Assembly (NCBI GenBank): GCA_016868575.1 | Contig: VGGL01000018.1 | Span: 1 to 37,036, forward strand | Source: Bacteroidota bacterium | GTDB lineage: Bacteria; Bacteroidota; Bacteroidia; Bacteroidales; FEN-979 | Direction of reading: 5' to 3' | DNA length: 37,036 bases | Part shown: one piece after another, positions 7,890 through 14,757 of the stretch | Layout of the letters: each line of letters starts with the position of its first letter | Position numbering within the stretch: the stretch's first letter is position 1 | Position numbers and translations under genes: made by a program | The notes under the pieces: generated by a model | What the model saw: only the letters and a program-made list of their open reading frames with translations | What the model was told of the DNA's origin: nothing | Databases searched by the model: none

Positions 7890-8897
7890 CTACCCGGATA
7901 TTAATCGATTCAACCTGGTCCGGTAGTGAAGCAGGTAATCTCTTTTACTTTTTTCGTTAAGAAATGAGTTGTGAATGAGCTTGTCGACCCGGGGTTGATC
8001 TTCAAGGAAAGGGGCGCTGATCTTTTGAATCCTTGATTCATTCACCCCTATTCTTTTCCCGAATTCAACGAAATCAAGAAAAGTTGTATATCCTGTTTTT
8101 TGAAATTCATCCGATATGTAGTCATCGATGAACAATCCTTTATCCAGGGCGAAATCCGTATCATCCACATGGATCCGGGTATTGATAAGGTCATAGGCTG
8201 GACTTAGCAGGTAGTCTCCGCTATCGCTTTCAAGCAGGGCGAAATTCTTCAGATGAGCATCCCCGTTGGAGAACAGATAATTGAAAAGGACCATTGCAAA
8301 GAATTTCTCAATCTCGATTCTCCAGGCAGGCACATACCTGCGTATCAGGGCTCCGACTTCTTCATAACTAAAATCATATTTGAAGTTTGTTCCGGCATTG
8401 TCGGATGATTTACCGGCCAGTGAGGCAAAATCCTCCTTTCCCCGCCTGGAGCCATTTTCCTTTACATCAAAGCGCCTGGTAATATATGCCTGGGTGCCGT
8501 CCTTAAAAAAGATCAGAGCGTTTTCCGCCGTGTTGATGTTGAATACCTGCCTTGCGATTTGCATGGTCAGGTGTTCGTTCCCAGGAACCTGTCCGGGATT
8601 GCGTACATCTCTGGGAATGGGTTTCAGGATGTAGGTCCCTTGCTCCCCTTCAAGCGTCAACCTTAAAATATTTTTCTCCAGCAGCATGCTGAGCTTCTCC
8701 TGAACGCCGGAGATTGATATCCTTTTGCGGTTATCCATGAATTCCCTGGCGACTTCTTCATCATGATAAGGTGTGTCGTACTGAAGGAGATGGGATACCC
8801 TCTTCCCATTGAACATCCTTCGGAGACATACCGGGCTGTAAGTTGAAAAGCCTTCTGCAAGGGTTCCCGGACAATTTTTCAGCTCATTCAGTTTCAT
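7890..8897 (-). CDS. hipT: HipT-type serine/threonine kinase toxin (HipA C-terminal fold)
   Basis: This 335-residue kinase of the HipA family lacks the N-terminal coupling domain, which is encoded separately just upstream (hipS-like). Visible kinase parts are ILKPIP with the ATP-binding Lys near 92, NGDAHLKN with catalytic Asp 213, and SPAYDL with metal-binding Asp 236. The Gly-rich loop contains S-I-S-G (61-64), the Ser-x-Ser arrangement that HipT kinases autophosphorylate. The known E. coli HipT is a similarly short kinase that targets tryptophanyl-tRNA synthetase; whether this one has the same target cannot be read from sequence. Its start overlaps the end of hipS by 14 bases, so translation is probably coupled. 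It is last in the operon. Confidence 0.86.
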   Translation of the reverse strand: MKLNELKNCPGTLAEGFSTYSPVCLRRMFNGKRVSHLLQYDTPYHDEEVAREFMDNRKRISISGVQEKLSMLLEKNILRLTLEGEQGTYILKPIPRDVRNPGQVPGNEHLTMQIARQVFNINTAENALIFFKDGTQAYITRRFDVKENGSRRGKEDFASLAGKSSDNAGTNFKYDFSYEEVGALIRRYVPAWRIEIEKFFAMVLFNYLFSNGDAHLKNFALLESDSGDYLLSPAYDLINTRIHVDDTDFALDKGLFIDDYISDEFQKTGYTTFLDFVEFGKRIGVNESRIQKISAPFLEDQPRVDKLIHNSFLNEKSKRDYLLHYRTRLNRLISG

Positions 8898-9222
8898 CCT
8901 TCTGTATTGGTTTTATTGTAATTGCCCCGATCGTGTCATACCTCGCGGTTGCAATCAACAACCCGAAATAATCCTTTTCATCGATCTTCAGCATTTTACT
9001 TTGAAGCTTGTGATTGAATCCCTCGCTGAGCATATTAAAGAAGAACGGGAACAGGCTTTCATTGCTGTATTCCTGCCTGCTTTTCGGTAGCGTAAGACTG
9101 ACCGGCGGTTTCCGGTCATTGACGAACCAGGAATCGTCATAACGGAAACGATATTCATTGCGGGAAATCTCAGTAAGTACTCCTGCCAGCTCGCCGTTAC
9201 AAAATACTTCCACTGCCCTCAT
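8884..9222 (-). CDS. hipS: HipS-like antitoxin (stand-alone HipA N-terminal domain)
   Basis: This 112-residue protein corresponds to the HipA N-terminal 'couple' domain: VEVFCNGELAGVLTEI, PPVSLTLPKSRQEY, LFPFFFNMLSEG and an IGAITI ending. In long-form HipA this segment is fused to the kinase; here it ends before the kinase gene begins. This matches the tripartite HipBST arrangement, in which HipS is the protein that neutralises the HipT kinase. The start at 9222 lies three bases after the hipB stop, and its end overlaps hipT by 14 bases, so all three genes form one transcript. The short length and the separate start codon argue against a simple frameshift in hipA. Confidence 0.82.
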   Translation of the reverse strand: MRAVEVFCNGELAGVLTEISRNEYRFRYDDSWFVNDRKPPVSLTLPKSRQEYSNESLFPFFFNMLSEGFNHKLQSKMLKIDEKDYFGLLIATARYDTIGAITIKPIQKDETE

Positions 9223-9225
9223 CTT

Positions 9226-9438
9226 TTATGGATTTGTCTTTTTTACTTCCAGTTTCAACTCCATACCCAACACGTCGGCCAGCTTGTTCAGTGTTTCAAA
9301 TGTGGGATTTCCTTTGCCACTTTCAATGGCTTTCAATGTTCGGAGGCTCACTCCGGATAATTCTGCCAGGTATTCCTGGTTTACTTTCAACGCTTCACGG
9401 CGATCCTTCAGCGCTTTTATTAAATCTTCCTGGTGCAT
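9226..9438 (-). CDS. hipB: HipB-type XRE repressor
   Basis: This 70-residue helix-turn-helix protein of the XRE family is the first gene of the HipBST operon. The fold is clear in LKVNQEYLAELSGVSLRTLK, followed by AIESGKGNPTFETLNKLADV. The ATG at 9438 is preferred over a TTG at 9459, because the latter lies inside the -7 promoter element. It should bind operator DNA around its own promoter and repress the operon, alone or with HipS and HipT. Inverted copies of GCAATAAAATGC flank the promoter, one overlapping the start codon. The C-terminal tail (LKLEVKKTNP) is short, as in other HipB proteins. Confidence 0.88.
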   Translation of the reverse strand: MHQEDLIKALKDRREALKVNQEYLAELSGVSLRTLKAIESGKGNPTFETLNKLADVLGMELKLEVKKTNP

Positions 9439-9446
9439 TTTATTGC
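9435..9446. promoter_or_regulatory. Candidate HipB operator half-site overlapping the hipB start
   Basis: GCATTTTATTGC is the exact reverse complement of 9495-9506 (GCAATAAAATGC). Together they flank the hipB promoter, which suggests repressor sites on both sides. Confidence 0.45.
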
Positions 9447-9456
9447 TCTTTTTGTG

Positions 9457-9464
9457 CAAATATA
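9457..9464 (-). promoter_or_regulatory. Promoter -7 element of hipBST
   Basis: On the minus strand this reads TATATTTG, a perfect TAnnTTTG, 18 bases before the hipB ATG at 9438. It lies within a 16-base identity to the promoter of the AAA ATPase at 5791-5806. Confidence 0.65.
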
Positions 9465-9493
9465 CGGATAATAATTAGTAATGTTTCAAATAG

Positions 9494-9517
9494 TGCAATA
9501 AAATGCTCTTTATTGCA
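9494..9517. promoter_or_regulatory. Candidate HipB operator palindrome
   Basis: TGCAATAAA (9494-9502) and TTTATTGCA (9509-9517) are a perfect 9-bp inverted repeat around a 6-base spacer, placed about 30 bp upstream of the hipB -7 element. The position and symmetry fit a dimeric XRE repressor; binding is inferred. Confidence 0.55.
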
Positions 9518-9521
9518 AAAT

Positions 9522-9588
9522 CCGGTGATATTGACCACCTAAAACCGGGGGATGTTGATCACCTCGCTTCCGGAGTAGATTGACCACC
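9522..9588. mobile_element. Three tandem repeats resembling an insertion-sequence end
   Basis: Three imperfect units begin with CCGG and end in TTGA(C/T)CACC: 9522-9544, 9545-9569 and 9570-9588. Iterated repeats of this kind are a feature of IS21-family termini. No transposase is present, so this is a solo end or a scar. The hipA-like frame begins immediately after the third unit and lacks its N-terminus, so the element probably caused the truncation. The IS family is an inference. Confidence 0.5.
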
Positions 9589-10733
9589 CTCTCAGAGACC
9601 ATTTTTCTTAATGGGCGTATCTACAGTTTTCCGGACATCCCTGCTGAAACATTCAGAGGACTTCCCGGTCTGCTGTCCGATAGCCTTCCCGATAAATTCG
9701 GACAACAGTTGATCAATACCTGGTTGGCGATCCATGGTCGTAATGAAATTAGCATAAATCCTGTTGAAATGCTGTGTTATATGGGTAAACGCGGGATGGG
9801 GGCCCTCGAGTTTCGTCCGGCAACACGCATGGAAAGAGGATCTTCAAATGTGCTTGAAATTTCAGAGCTTGTGAACCTTGCTCAGCAGGCGGTCAACCGG
9901 AAAAGCGAGTTCAGCGCTAATATTTCAGAAGATCAAAAGCAGGGCATGCTCGATATCATCAGGGTAGGCACTTCAGCCGGTGGCGCCCGTGCCAAGGCTG
10001 TGATTGCAATCAACAGGCATGGGACGGTCAGGTCGGGTCAGCTCGACGCCCCTGATGGATATTCCCACTGGCTTATCAAGCTGGATGGGATTATGGATGA
10101 GCAACTGGGTGATCCCAAAGGTATGGCCGTATTGAGTATGCCTGTCACTTAATGGCTAAAGATTGCGGCATATCTATGACTGAATGCAGGCTCCTGGAAG
10201 AGAATGGACGGGCCCACTTCATGACCCGCCGTTTCGACCGTCCCGGTCGTAATTCAAAACTGCATATGCTCACCTTGTGTGGCCTTTGTCATTATGATTA
10301 CAACAATCCCCTGGCTTACAGTTATGAGCAGGCATTTCAGGCCATGCGCAGCATCAGACTACCTTACCCCGATGCCGATCGGCTTTACCGCAGGATGGTC
10401 TTTAATGTCATTGGCGTTAATAACGATGATCATGCAAAAAACATTTCATTTCTGATGGACAGATCAGGCCAGTGGAGGCTTGCGCCGGCGTACGATTTGA
10501 CTTATGCCTTCAAGCCATCTCATAAATACCTTGCACAACATCAACTTTCCATTAATGGAAAGCAATCAGAGATAAATCATAACGATTTAATGTTGGTGGC
10601 TGAACGGATGAATATCAGGAAGTCCGGAGAAATCATTGACCATATCTCCGATGTAATTGGAAGCTGGCCGAGATATGCTGCTGAGGCCGGTATCCCAAAA
10701 AGCCAGATTAAGGCGATTGGTAAAACCCATTAA
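9589..10733 (+). pseudogene. hipA: Long-form HipA kinase gene, 5' truncated and frameshifted
   Basis: Two consecutive frames together encode most of a long-form HipA Ser/Thr kinase toxin. The first (to 10152) has ETFRGLPGLLSDSLPDKFGQ, the Gly-rich loop VGTSAGGARAKAV and GYSHWLIKLDG. The second (10152-10733) has HFMTRRFDR, NNDDHAKN (catalytic Asp) and LAPAYDLTYAF. The break sits at 10122-10123: adding one T to GGT-ATGGC gives GGT-TAT-GGC and restores an unbroken DPKGYGRIEYA...LMAKDCG. About 50-60 N-terminal residues and the usual partner hipB are missing; the frame instead emerges from the tandem repeats at 9522-9588. The gene is of a different HipA type from the neighbouring HipT and is dead unless the frameshift is an assembly error. 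Confidence 0.82.
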
Positions 10734-10994
10734 GCCCCTATCCCCGGCTCTTCCCCCACTTGGAGCTATTATTTTTTACTTCCAATCTTACAGTTCACCA
10801 TTTCGCGTATCCAAGCCCGCACCCGCAATCTTATATTTCAGATTTTTCTGAAACAAATGCCGGTTGAGATTTCACAGGTGCCAGGAGTGAGGTAAAAGAT
10901 GGCGAACTGTAAAGTGTGGATTGATCTCTGACGGGATCAAGATGTGTACAAAGTGTAGTCCGTGTGGGGGAGGGCAGGGAGGGGGCTGCAAGTA

Positions 10995-11018
10995 AGATTA
11001 CCTTCGGTGATCTTTTTT
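10995..11018 (+). terminator. Rho-independent terminator
   Basis: AGATTACC, loop TTC, then GGTGATCT form an 8-bp stem with one G-U pair, followed by a six-T tract. It would end plus-strand transcripts coming from the hipA remnant. Confidence 0.65.
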
Positions 11019-11111
11019 GGGCGGGTCTAAATCAAAAGTCCTGATTCGCTTCGCTCATCATCTTTTTTTATTTTGCATCAGATCCAAGCAAGTTTGTCTC
11101 TTTTGCAAAAT

Positions 11112-11139
11112 AAAAAAAGTCTGTACTTCGTACAGGACT
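11112..11139 (-). terminator. Terminator of tRNA-Pro
   Basis: On the minus strand AGTCCTGTAC and GTACAGACT pair around a GAA loop with one bulged base, then seven T follow. It starts about 10 bases after the tRNA 3' end. Confidence 0.75.
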
Positions 11140-11148
11140 TTTGATTTG

Positions 11149-11223
11149 TCGGGGTAGTAAGATTCGAACTTACGACCTCCTGCTCCCAAAGCAGGCGCGC
11201 TAACCGGACTACGCTATACCCCG
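11149..11223 (-). tRNA. tRNA-Pro (anticodon UGG)
   Basis: The 75-nt cloverleaf is complete. The acceptor stem is CGGGGTA with TACCCCG, with discriminator A. The anticodon stem CCTGC/GCAGG encloses loop TTTGGGA with anticodon TGG and G37, and the T arm contains GTTCGAATC. CCA is not encoded. The 3' end faces the accessory region, so this tRNA could be an island integration site; I did not find a duplicated 3' end in the window. Confidence 0.95.
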
Positions 11224-11287
11224 ATTGCGCGGCAAAAGTACATAAAAATATCCAATCCCCAAAACATATAAGAAGTTCAATGTTTTG

Positions 11288-11295
11288 TACCTTTG
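11288..11295 (+). promoter_or_regulatory. Promoter -7 element of the secreted nuclease-fold gene
   Basis: TACCTTTG fits TAnnTTTG perfectly. The predicted start (about 11302) coincides with the beginning of the large palindrome, so the leader would be almost entirely hairpin. Confidence 0.55.
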
Positions 11296-11303
11296 TTGCT
11301 GAT

Positions 11304-11369
11304 AAACTCACCCCCGCCTTCGGCTTCCCCCTCTCTTTTTAAAGAGAGGGGGACCTAGGGGGTGAGTTT
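11304..11369. repeat. 66-bp two-tier palindrome (REP-like)
   Basis: The outer arms AAACTCACCCCC (11304-11315) and GGGGGTGAGTTT (11358-11369) pair perfectly. The inner arms CCCCCTCTCTTT (11327-11338) and AAAGAGAGGGGG (11341-11352) pair perfectly around a TT loop. Unpaired 11-base and 5-base segments separate the tiers. Similar C-rich palindromes recur in intergenic DNA of environmental bacterial genomes, so it is probably a dispersed REP-like element. It now lies in the 5' leader of the downstream gene. Confidence 0.8.
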
Positions 11370-11389
11370 GTCAGATATATCTTCTCGCC

Positions 11390-14071
11390 ATGAAAAAAAT
11401 TCTTGTAACGATACTGCTCATTGCTGGATTCACGTACTCCTTGTTTTCCCAGGATACATTGAAAATGATGGTCTATAATGTGCTCGCCTACTCTCCATCC
11501 AATCCGGCAAATACAGCCAACTTCAAAAAGATATTCAACTATTACCGTCCGGATATCCTGGTCGTTGTTGAGATCAACAATGTAACAGAATGTAATCACA
11601 TACTGACCTATGTGATCAACCAGGGAGGAGCGAACAATTACGCCAGGGCACAGTACATCAACGGACCGGACTCCGATAACATGGTGTTTTTCAACCTTCA
11701 AAAGGTCAATCTGAAGTCGCAGGATACCATCCAGACATCTTTGCGCAATATCAGCCGTTACCGGCTCTATGTTAACACCACCACCACTGACACAACCTAC
11801 CTGGATCTGTATGCTGCCCACCTGAAAGCAGGGGGCACAGGATCCAATGAATTGGATCGGTACCGGGAAAGTAAGAAGTTTAAAAACTACATTACCGCGC
11901 AGACTTCCGGAGAAAATATCATTTTCTGTGGCGATTTCAATCTTTATCATGGCGATGAACCGGCTTACAAGCTTTTGCTTGACTCTGGTACCATCCGGAT
12001 GAAAGATCCGCTGAATATGAGGGGGTACTGGAATGGCAATGCCACTTATGACCTTATTCACAGTCAGAGCACACGTACGAGAGCCTTTGGAGGTGGTGCC
12101 ACCGGCGGGATGGACAGCCGGTTCGATTTTCAACTGGTTACCAATGATATCCTTACCGGCACCAACGGAGCGAAATATGTTCCGGGAACCTATCTGGCAT
12201 TAGGAAATGATGGAAATCACTTCAATGACTCATTGACCAGATTACCCTTGTCTCCAACAGTCCCGGATAGCGTTACCTATGCCTTGTATTACCAGTCAGA
12301 CCATATACCGGTAGTGATGAAGATAGCCATCACCACGACAACGGGAATGGGATACCTGGACTTTGATAATTTCCCTTCATCGGGCACTGCCGGGGTCGCT
12401 GTAGCTCCTTTTACCGTCACAGCTTGCAAACCTGATCAGACCGTGAACACCTCTTTTACGGGAAATATCACACTAACCAAGTATACAGGGCCAGGAAATG
12501 TATCCGGCACAACAGTAAAAACGGCTGTTGCCGGAATAGCCGCCTTCAGCGATATTCAATTCAGCCAGGCGGGCGACTACCGGTTGATCTCTGCTTCTCC
12601 GGGTGTATTGAATGATACGAGCGGGATCATCTCCATCGCAGCGCCCTCGCAGCCAGTTATGACGGAGATGGTGGTGCCCAGGTATATGGGCAGCAAAACG
12701 GCGGCAAGCACCAATAATGCCAGAACTCCCTTTGCTGTGTGTGTCAGCTTTTCGAGCCTTACAGCCAACACGACCTATAACATACGTGCCGGACTTGGGC
12801 TTCTATCTGACGCTACTAATATTTATGGCGCCGGTAATGTGTGGACAGGAACAGAGTTCGCTTCAAATCCCATTTTGAACGCATTTACGACCAATGGTAG
12901 TGGAGAAAGCGGCCCGGTGTGGGTTTTTTTTCAGCCCACCGGAAACTCAACCCGGTTTGATGCCGGACAGGTTCATCAGGTAAGGTTATCTGTTTATACA
13001 GGTACCACTTCGCCGGGTTCACCGATGTTTATCGGAAGTAAAACCATTACGGCACTGGATATTGCCACAACACCCAGAACCACATCCACCCTCGATGACG
13101 GGGCATTTGTGAAAGGTTCTGCCAACATCCTTACATCGGGAAAATATGTTCTTTTGTTCGATAATGAGGGAGGAACCGGCGACCCTTTGTTCTGCTACCA
13201 AATCAGAACTGCTACACCGACAAACCCAACCCAGTCGCAGTTGCCTGTGAGCATTAATGATGTTTACATGCAGACAGGTTCGAGTGCAGTGGGTGATTAT
13301 CCGGCAGTAGTACCTATTGGTCAGAATAACCCCAATGGCATCCGGCGGATTGAAGCCCGGAATGCCGGAAACGAAATATCAGGATGTGCCTCTGATGCCG
13401 ATGGGATTTGGCCATCAGGCGCCAATACAACCAATTTGATCCGGCGGGGTGTAGCTTCGATCACTGCAACAGATGCCCCATTATCTGCATGCAACCACGA
13501 GTTGACCCTGAAATTTTTTATTGAAGGACTGTATGCCGGCAATGGCACCATGAATAAGGCTCAGGATGAAAATGGAGACAAGTTTTCCGGCTGTGTAGCG
13601 GATACATTCTCGCTGGAGCTGCGTCATTATTCGTCACCCTACAACAAGATCCACCAAATCAGCGGTATCTCCTTGAATGTAAATGGTGTAGCAGCCGTTG
13701 GATTACCACATGCCCTCACGGCGGATTATTACCTGGTCGTCAGACACCGCAATGGCATTGAAACCTGGAGTAGCTTGCCTGTCCCCTTTGCTCCCCTCTC
13801 CATTTCGTATGATTTTACCCCTTTATCCAGCCGGGCTTATGGAGATAACATGACGCCGGTCTCGGCAGGCACCTATGCCTTTTTTTCAGGCGATGAAAAC
13901 CAGGATGGCGTGGTTGACACGAACGATATGGGAGATGTGGACAACGATTCCGGTGCCTTCCTCATGGGCTACCTGGCGACAGATATCAATGGCGACGGGG
14001 TGATCGATACCAATGATATGGCCATTGTGGATAACAACGCTAACATGTTCATCGGCGTAATGAGTCCTTGA
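11390..14071 (+). CDS. Secreted endonuclease/exonuclease/phosphatase-fold protein with dockerin-like C-terminus
   Basis: This 893-residue protein has a clear signal peptide (MKKILVTILLIAGFTYSLFS). Residues 24-310 form an endonuclease/exonuclease/phosphatase (DNase I-like) domain: Glu61 in VVVEINN, His144 in AAHLKAGG, Asp182 and Asn184 in CGDFNLYHGD, and a C-terminal SDHIPVV. An Ig-like or invasin-like segment follows (about 315-425), then a beta-rich region found in other secreted Bacteroidota proteins. The C-terminus holds two Asp-rich calcium-loop repeats, DENQDGVVDTNDMGDVDND and DINGDGVIDTNDMAIVDNN, resembling dockerin type I. An extracellular nuclease or phosphodiesterase role is likely; the substrate is unknown. 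No type IX sorting domain is obvious. Confidence 0.85.
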   Translation: MKKILVTILLIAGFTYSLFSQDTLKMMVYNVLAYSPSNPANTANFKKIFNYYRPDILVVVEINNVTECNHILTYVINQGGANNYARAQYINGPDSDNMVFFNLQKVNLKSQDTIQTSLRNISRYRLYVNTTTTDTTYLDLYAAHLKAGGTGSNELDRYRESKKFKNYITAQTSGENIIFCGDFNLYHGDEPAYKLLLDSGTIRMKDPLNMRGYWNGNATYDLIHSQSTRTRAFGGGATGGMDSRFDFQLVTNDILTGTNGAKYVPGTYLALGNDGNHFNDSLTRLPLSPTVPDSVTYALYYQSDHIPVVMKIAITTTTGMGYLDFDNFPSSGTAGVAVAPFTVTACKPDQTVNTSFTGNITLTKYTGPGNVSGTTVKTAVAGIAAFSDIQFSQAGDYRLISASPGVLNDTSGIISIAAPSQPVMTEMVVPRYMGSKTAASTNNARTPFAVCVSFSSLTANTTYNIRAGLGLLSDATNIYGAGNVWTGTEFASNPILNAFTTNGSGESGPVWVFFQPTGNSTRFDAGQVHQVRLSVYTGTTSPGSPMFIGSKTITALDIATTPRTTSTLDDGAFVKGSANILTSGKYVLLFDNEGGTGDPLFCYQIRTATPTNPTQSQLPVSINDVYMQTGSSAVGDYPAVVPIGQNNPNGIRRIEARNAGNEISGCASDADGIWPSGANTTNLIRRGVASITATDAPLSACNHELTLKFFIEGLYAGNGTMNKAQDENGDKFSGCVADTFSLELRHYSSPYNKIHQISGISLNVNGVAAVGLPHALTADYYLVVRHRNGIETWSSLPVPFAPLSISYDFTPLSSRAYGDNMTPVSAGTYAFFSGDENQDGVVDTNDMGDVDNDSGAFLMGYLATDINGDGVIDTNDMAIVDNNANMFIGVMSP

Positions 14072-14092
14072 TTAAAGCCTTTCAGAATTTAT

Positions 14093-14746
14093 TCAGCCCA
14101 TTTCCTTCATCTTCCGGATCACCTCCACGGGGGAGGGATCTCCGAAAATGGCATTGCCGGCAACGAGCGAATTGACGCCGTGGTGAAGGAGGGCAGGGGC
14201 ATTGTCAAGATTCACACCGCCATCAACCTGAATGATCGTATTCAGTTGGCGGACATCAATCATATTCCGCAGACGGGTGATTTTTTCATAGGTATGCTCG
14301 ATGAAGGTCTGACCTCCGAATCCAGGGTTGACAGACATAACCAAAACCATGTCAAGGAACGGCAGGATGTCTTCCAGCAGTTCAACAGGGGTATGGGGAT
14401 TGAGCGCCACGCCGGCTCTCCTTCCCGTCTGCCGGATCAGTTGGATCGACCGGTGGAGGTGTGTGACCGCTTCGTAATGGATGGTGATCCGGTCGGCACC
14501 TTCGGCGGCGAACTTTTCAATGTACCGGTCAGGCTCTGCGATCATCAGGTGAACATCAAGGGGCTTTGAAGCGTACTTGCGAACAGCCTTTAATACCGGG
14601 AAACCAAAAGAGATATTGGGAACAAACACCCCATCCATTACATCGATATGGAACCAGTCGGCTTGACTGGCATTTATCATCTCAATGTCCTTCTTCAGGT
14701 GACTGAAGTCAGCAGAGAGGAGAGAAGGTGAGATGATGGGTTTCAT
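14093..14746 (-). CDS. rpe: Ribulose-phosphate 3-epimerase
   Basis: This enzyme interconverts ribulose 5-phosphate and xylulose 5-phosphate in the pentose phosphate pathway in the cytoplasm. The product has 217 residues, normal length for the family. It has the TIM-barrel motifs ISPSLLSADF, WFHIDVMDGVFVPNISFG, LDVHLMI, VLVMSVNPGFGGQ and QVDGGVN; His and Asp metal ligands lie in these segments. It follows rpoD by 11 bases on the same strand, so the two are probably cotranscribed. Confidence 0.96.
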   Translation of the reverse strand: MKPIISPSLLSADFSHLKKDIEMINASQADWFHIDVMDGVFVPNISFGFPVLKAVRKYASKPLDVHLMIAEPDRYIEKFAAEGADRITIHYEAVTHLHRSIQLIRQTGRRAGVALNPHTPVELLEDILPFLDMVLVMSVNPGFGGQTFIEHTYEKITRLRNMIDVRQLNTIIQVDGGVNLDNAPALLHHGVNSLVAGNAIFGDPSPVEVIRKMKEMG

Positions 14747-14757
14747 GATGGATGAAT

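Larger units (their letters stand above)
10734..11148. other. Gene-free stretch between hipA remnant and tRNA-Pro
   Basis: I see no credible gene here. It contains a 14-base inverted repeat with one mismatch (TTACAGTTCACCAT near 10788 and ATGGCGAACTGTAA near 10899) enclosing about 100 bases, a G-rich run (about 10966-10987), a plus-strand terminator (10995-11018) and the tRNA terminator (11112-11139). Confidence 0.6.

Noticed and set aside
7732-7926. A 64-codon plus-strand frame overlapping the end of the pRiA4b ORF-3-like gene and running into hipT
   Set aside because: It has no recognisable domain, overlaps genes at both ends and lacks a promoter; it looks like chance openness.
8884-8897. 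A frameshift that splits a single hipA gene into hipS and hipT
   Set aside because: The small protein has the length of stand-alone HipS, the kinase starts with its own ATG, and the kinase has HipT features (S-I-S loop, short length).
9439-9459. A TTG start for hipB at 9459
   Set aside because: It overlaps the -7 element of the hipB promoter; the ATG at 9438 fits the HTH family start.
11339-12133. A 264-codon minus-strand frame opposite the secreted nuclease-fold gene
   Set aside because: The plus strand encodes a signal peptide and conserved catalytic residues in the same bases; the minus frame has no domain.
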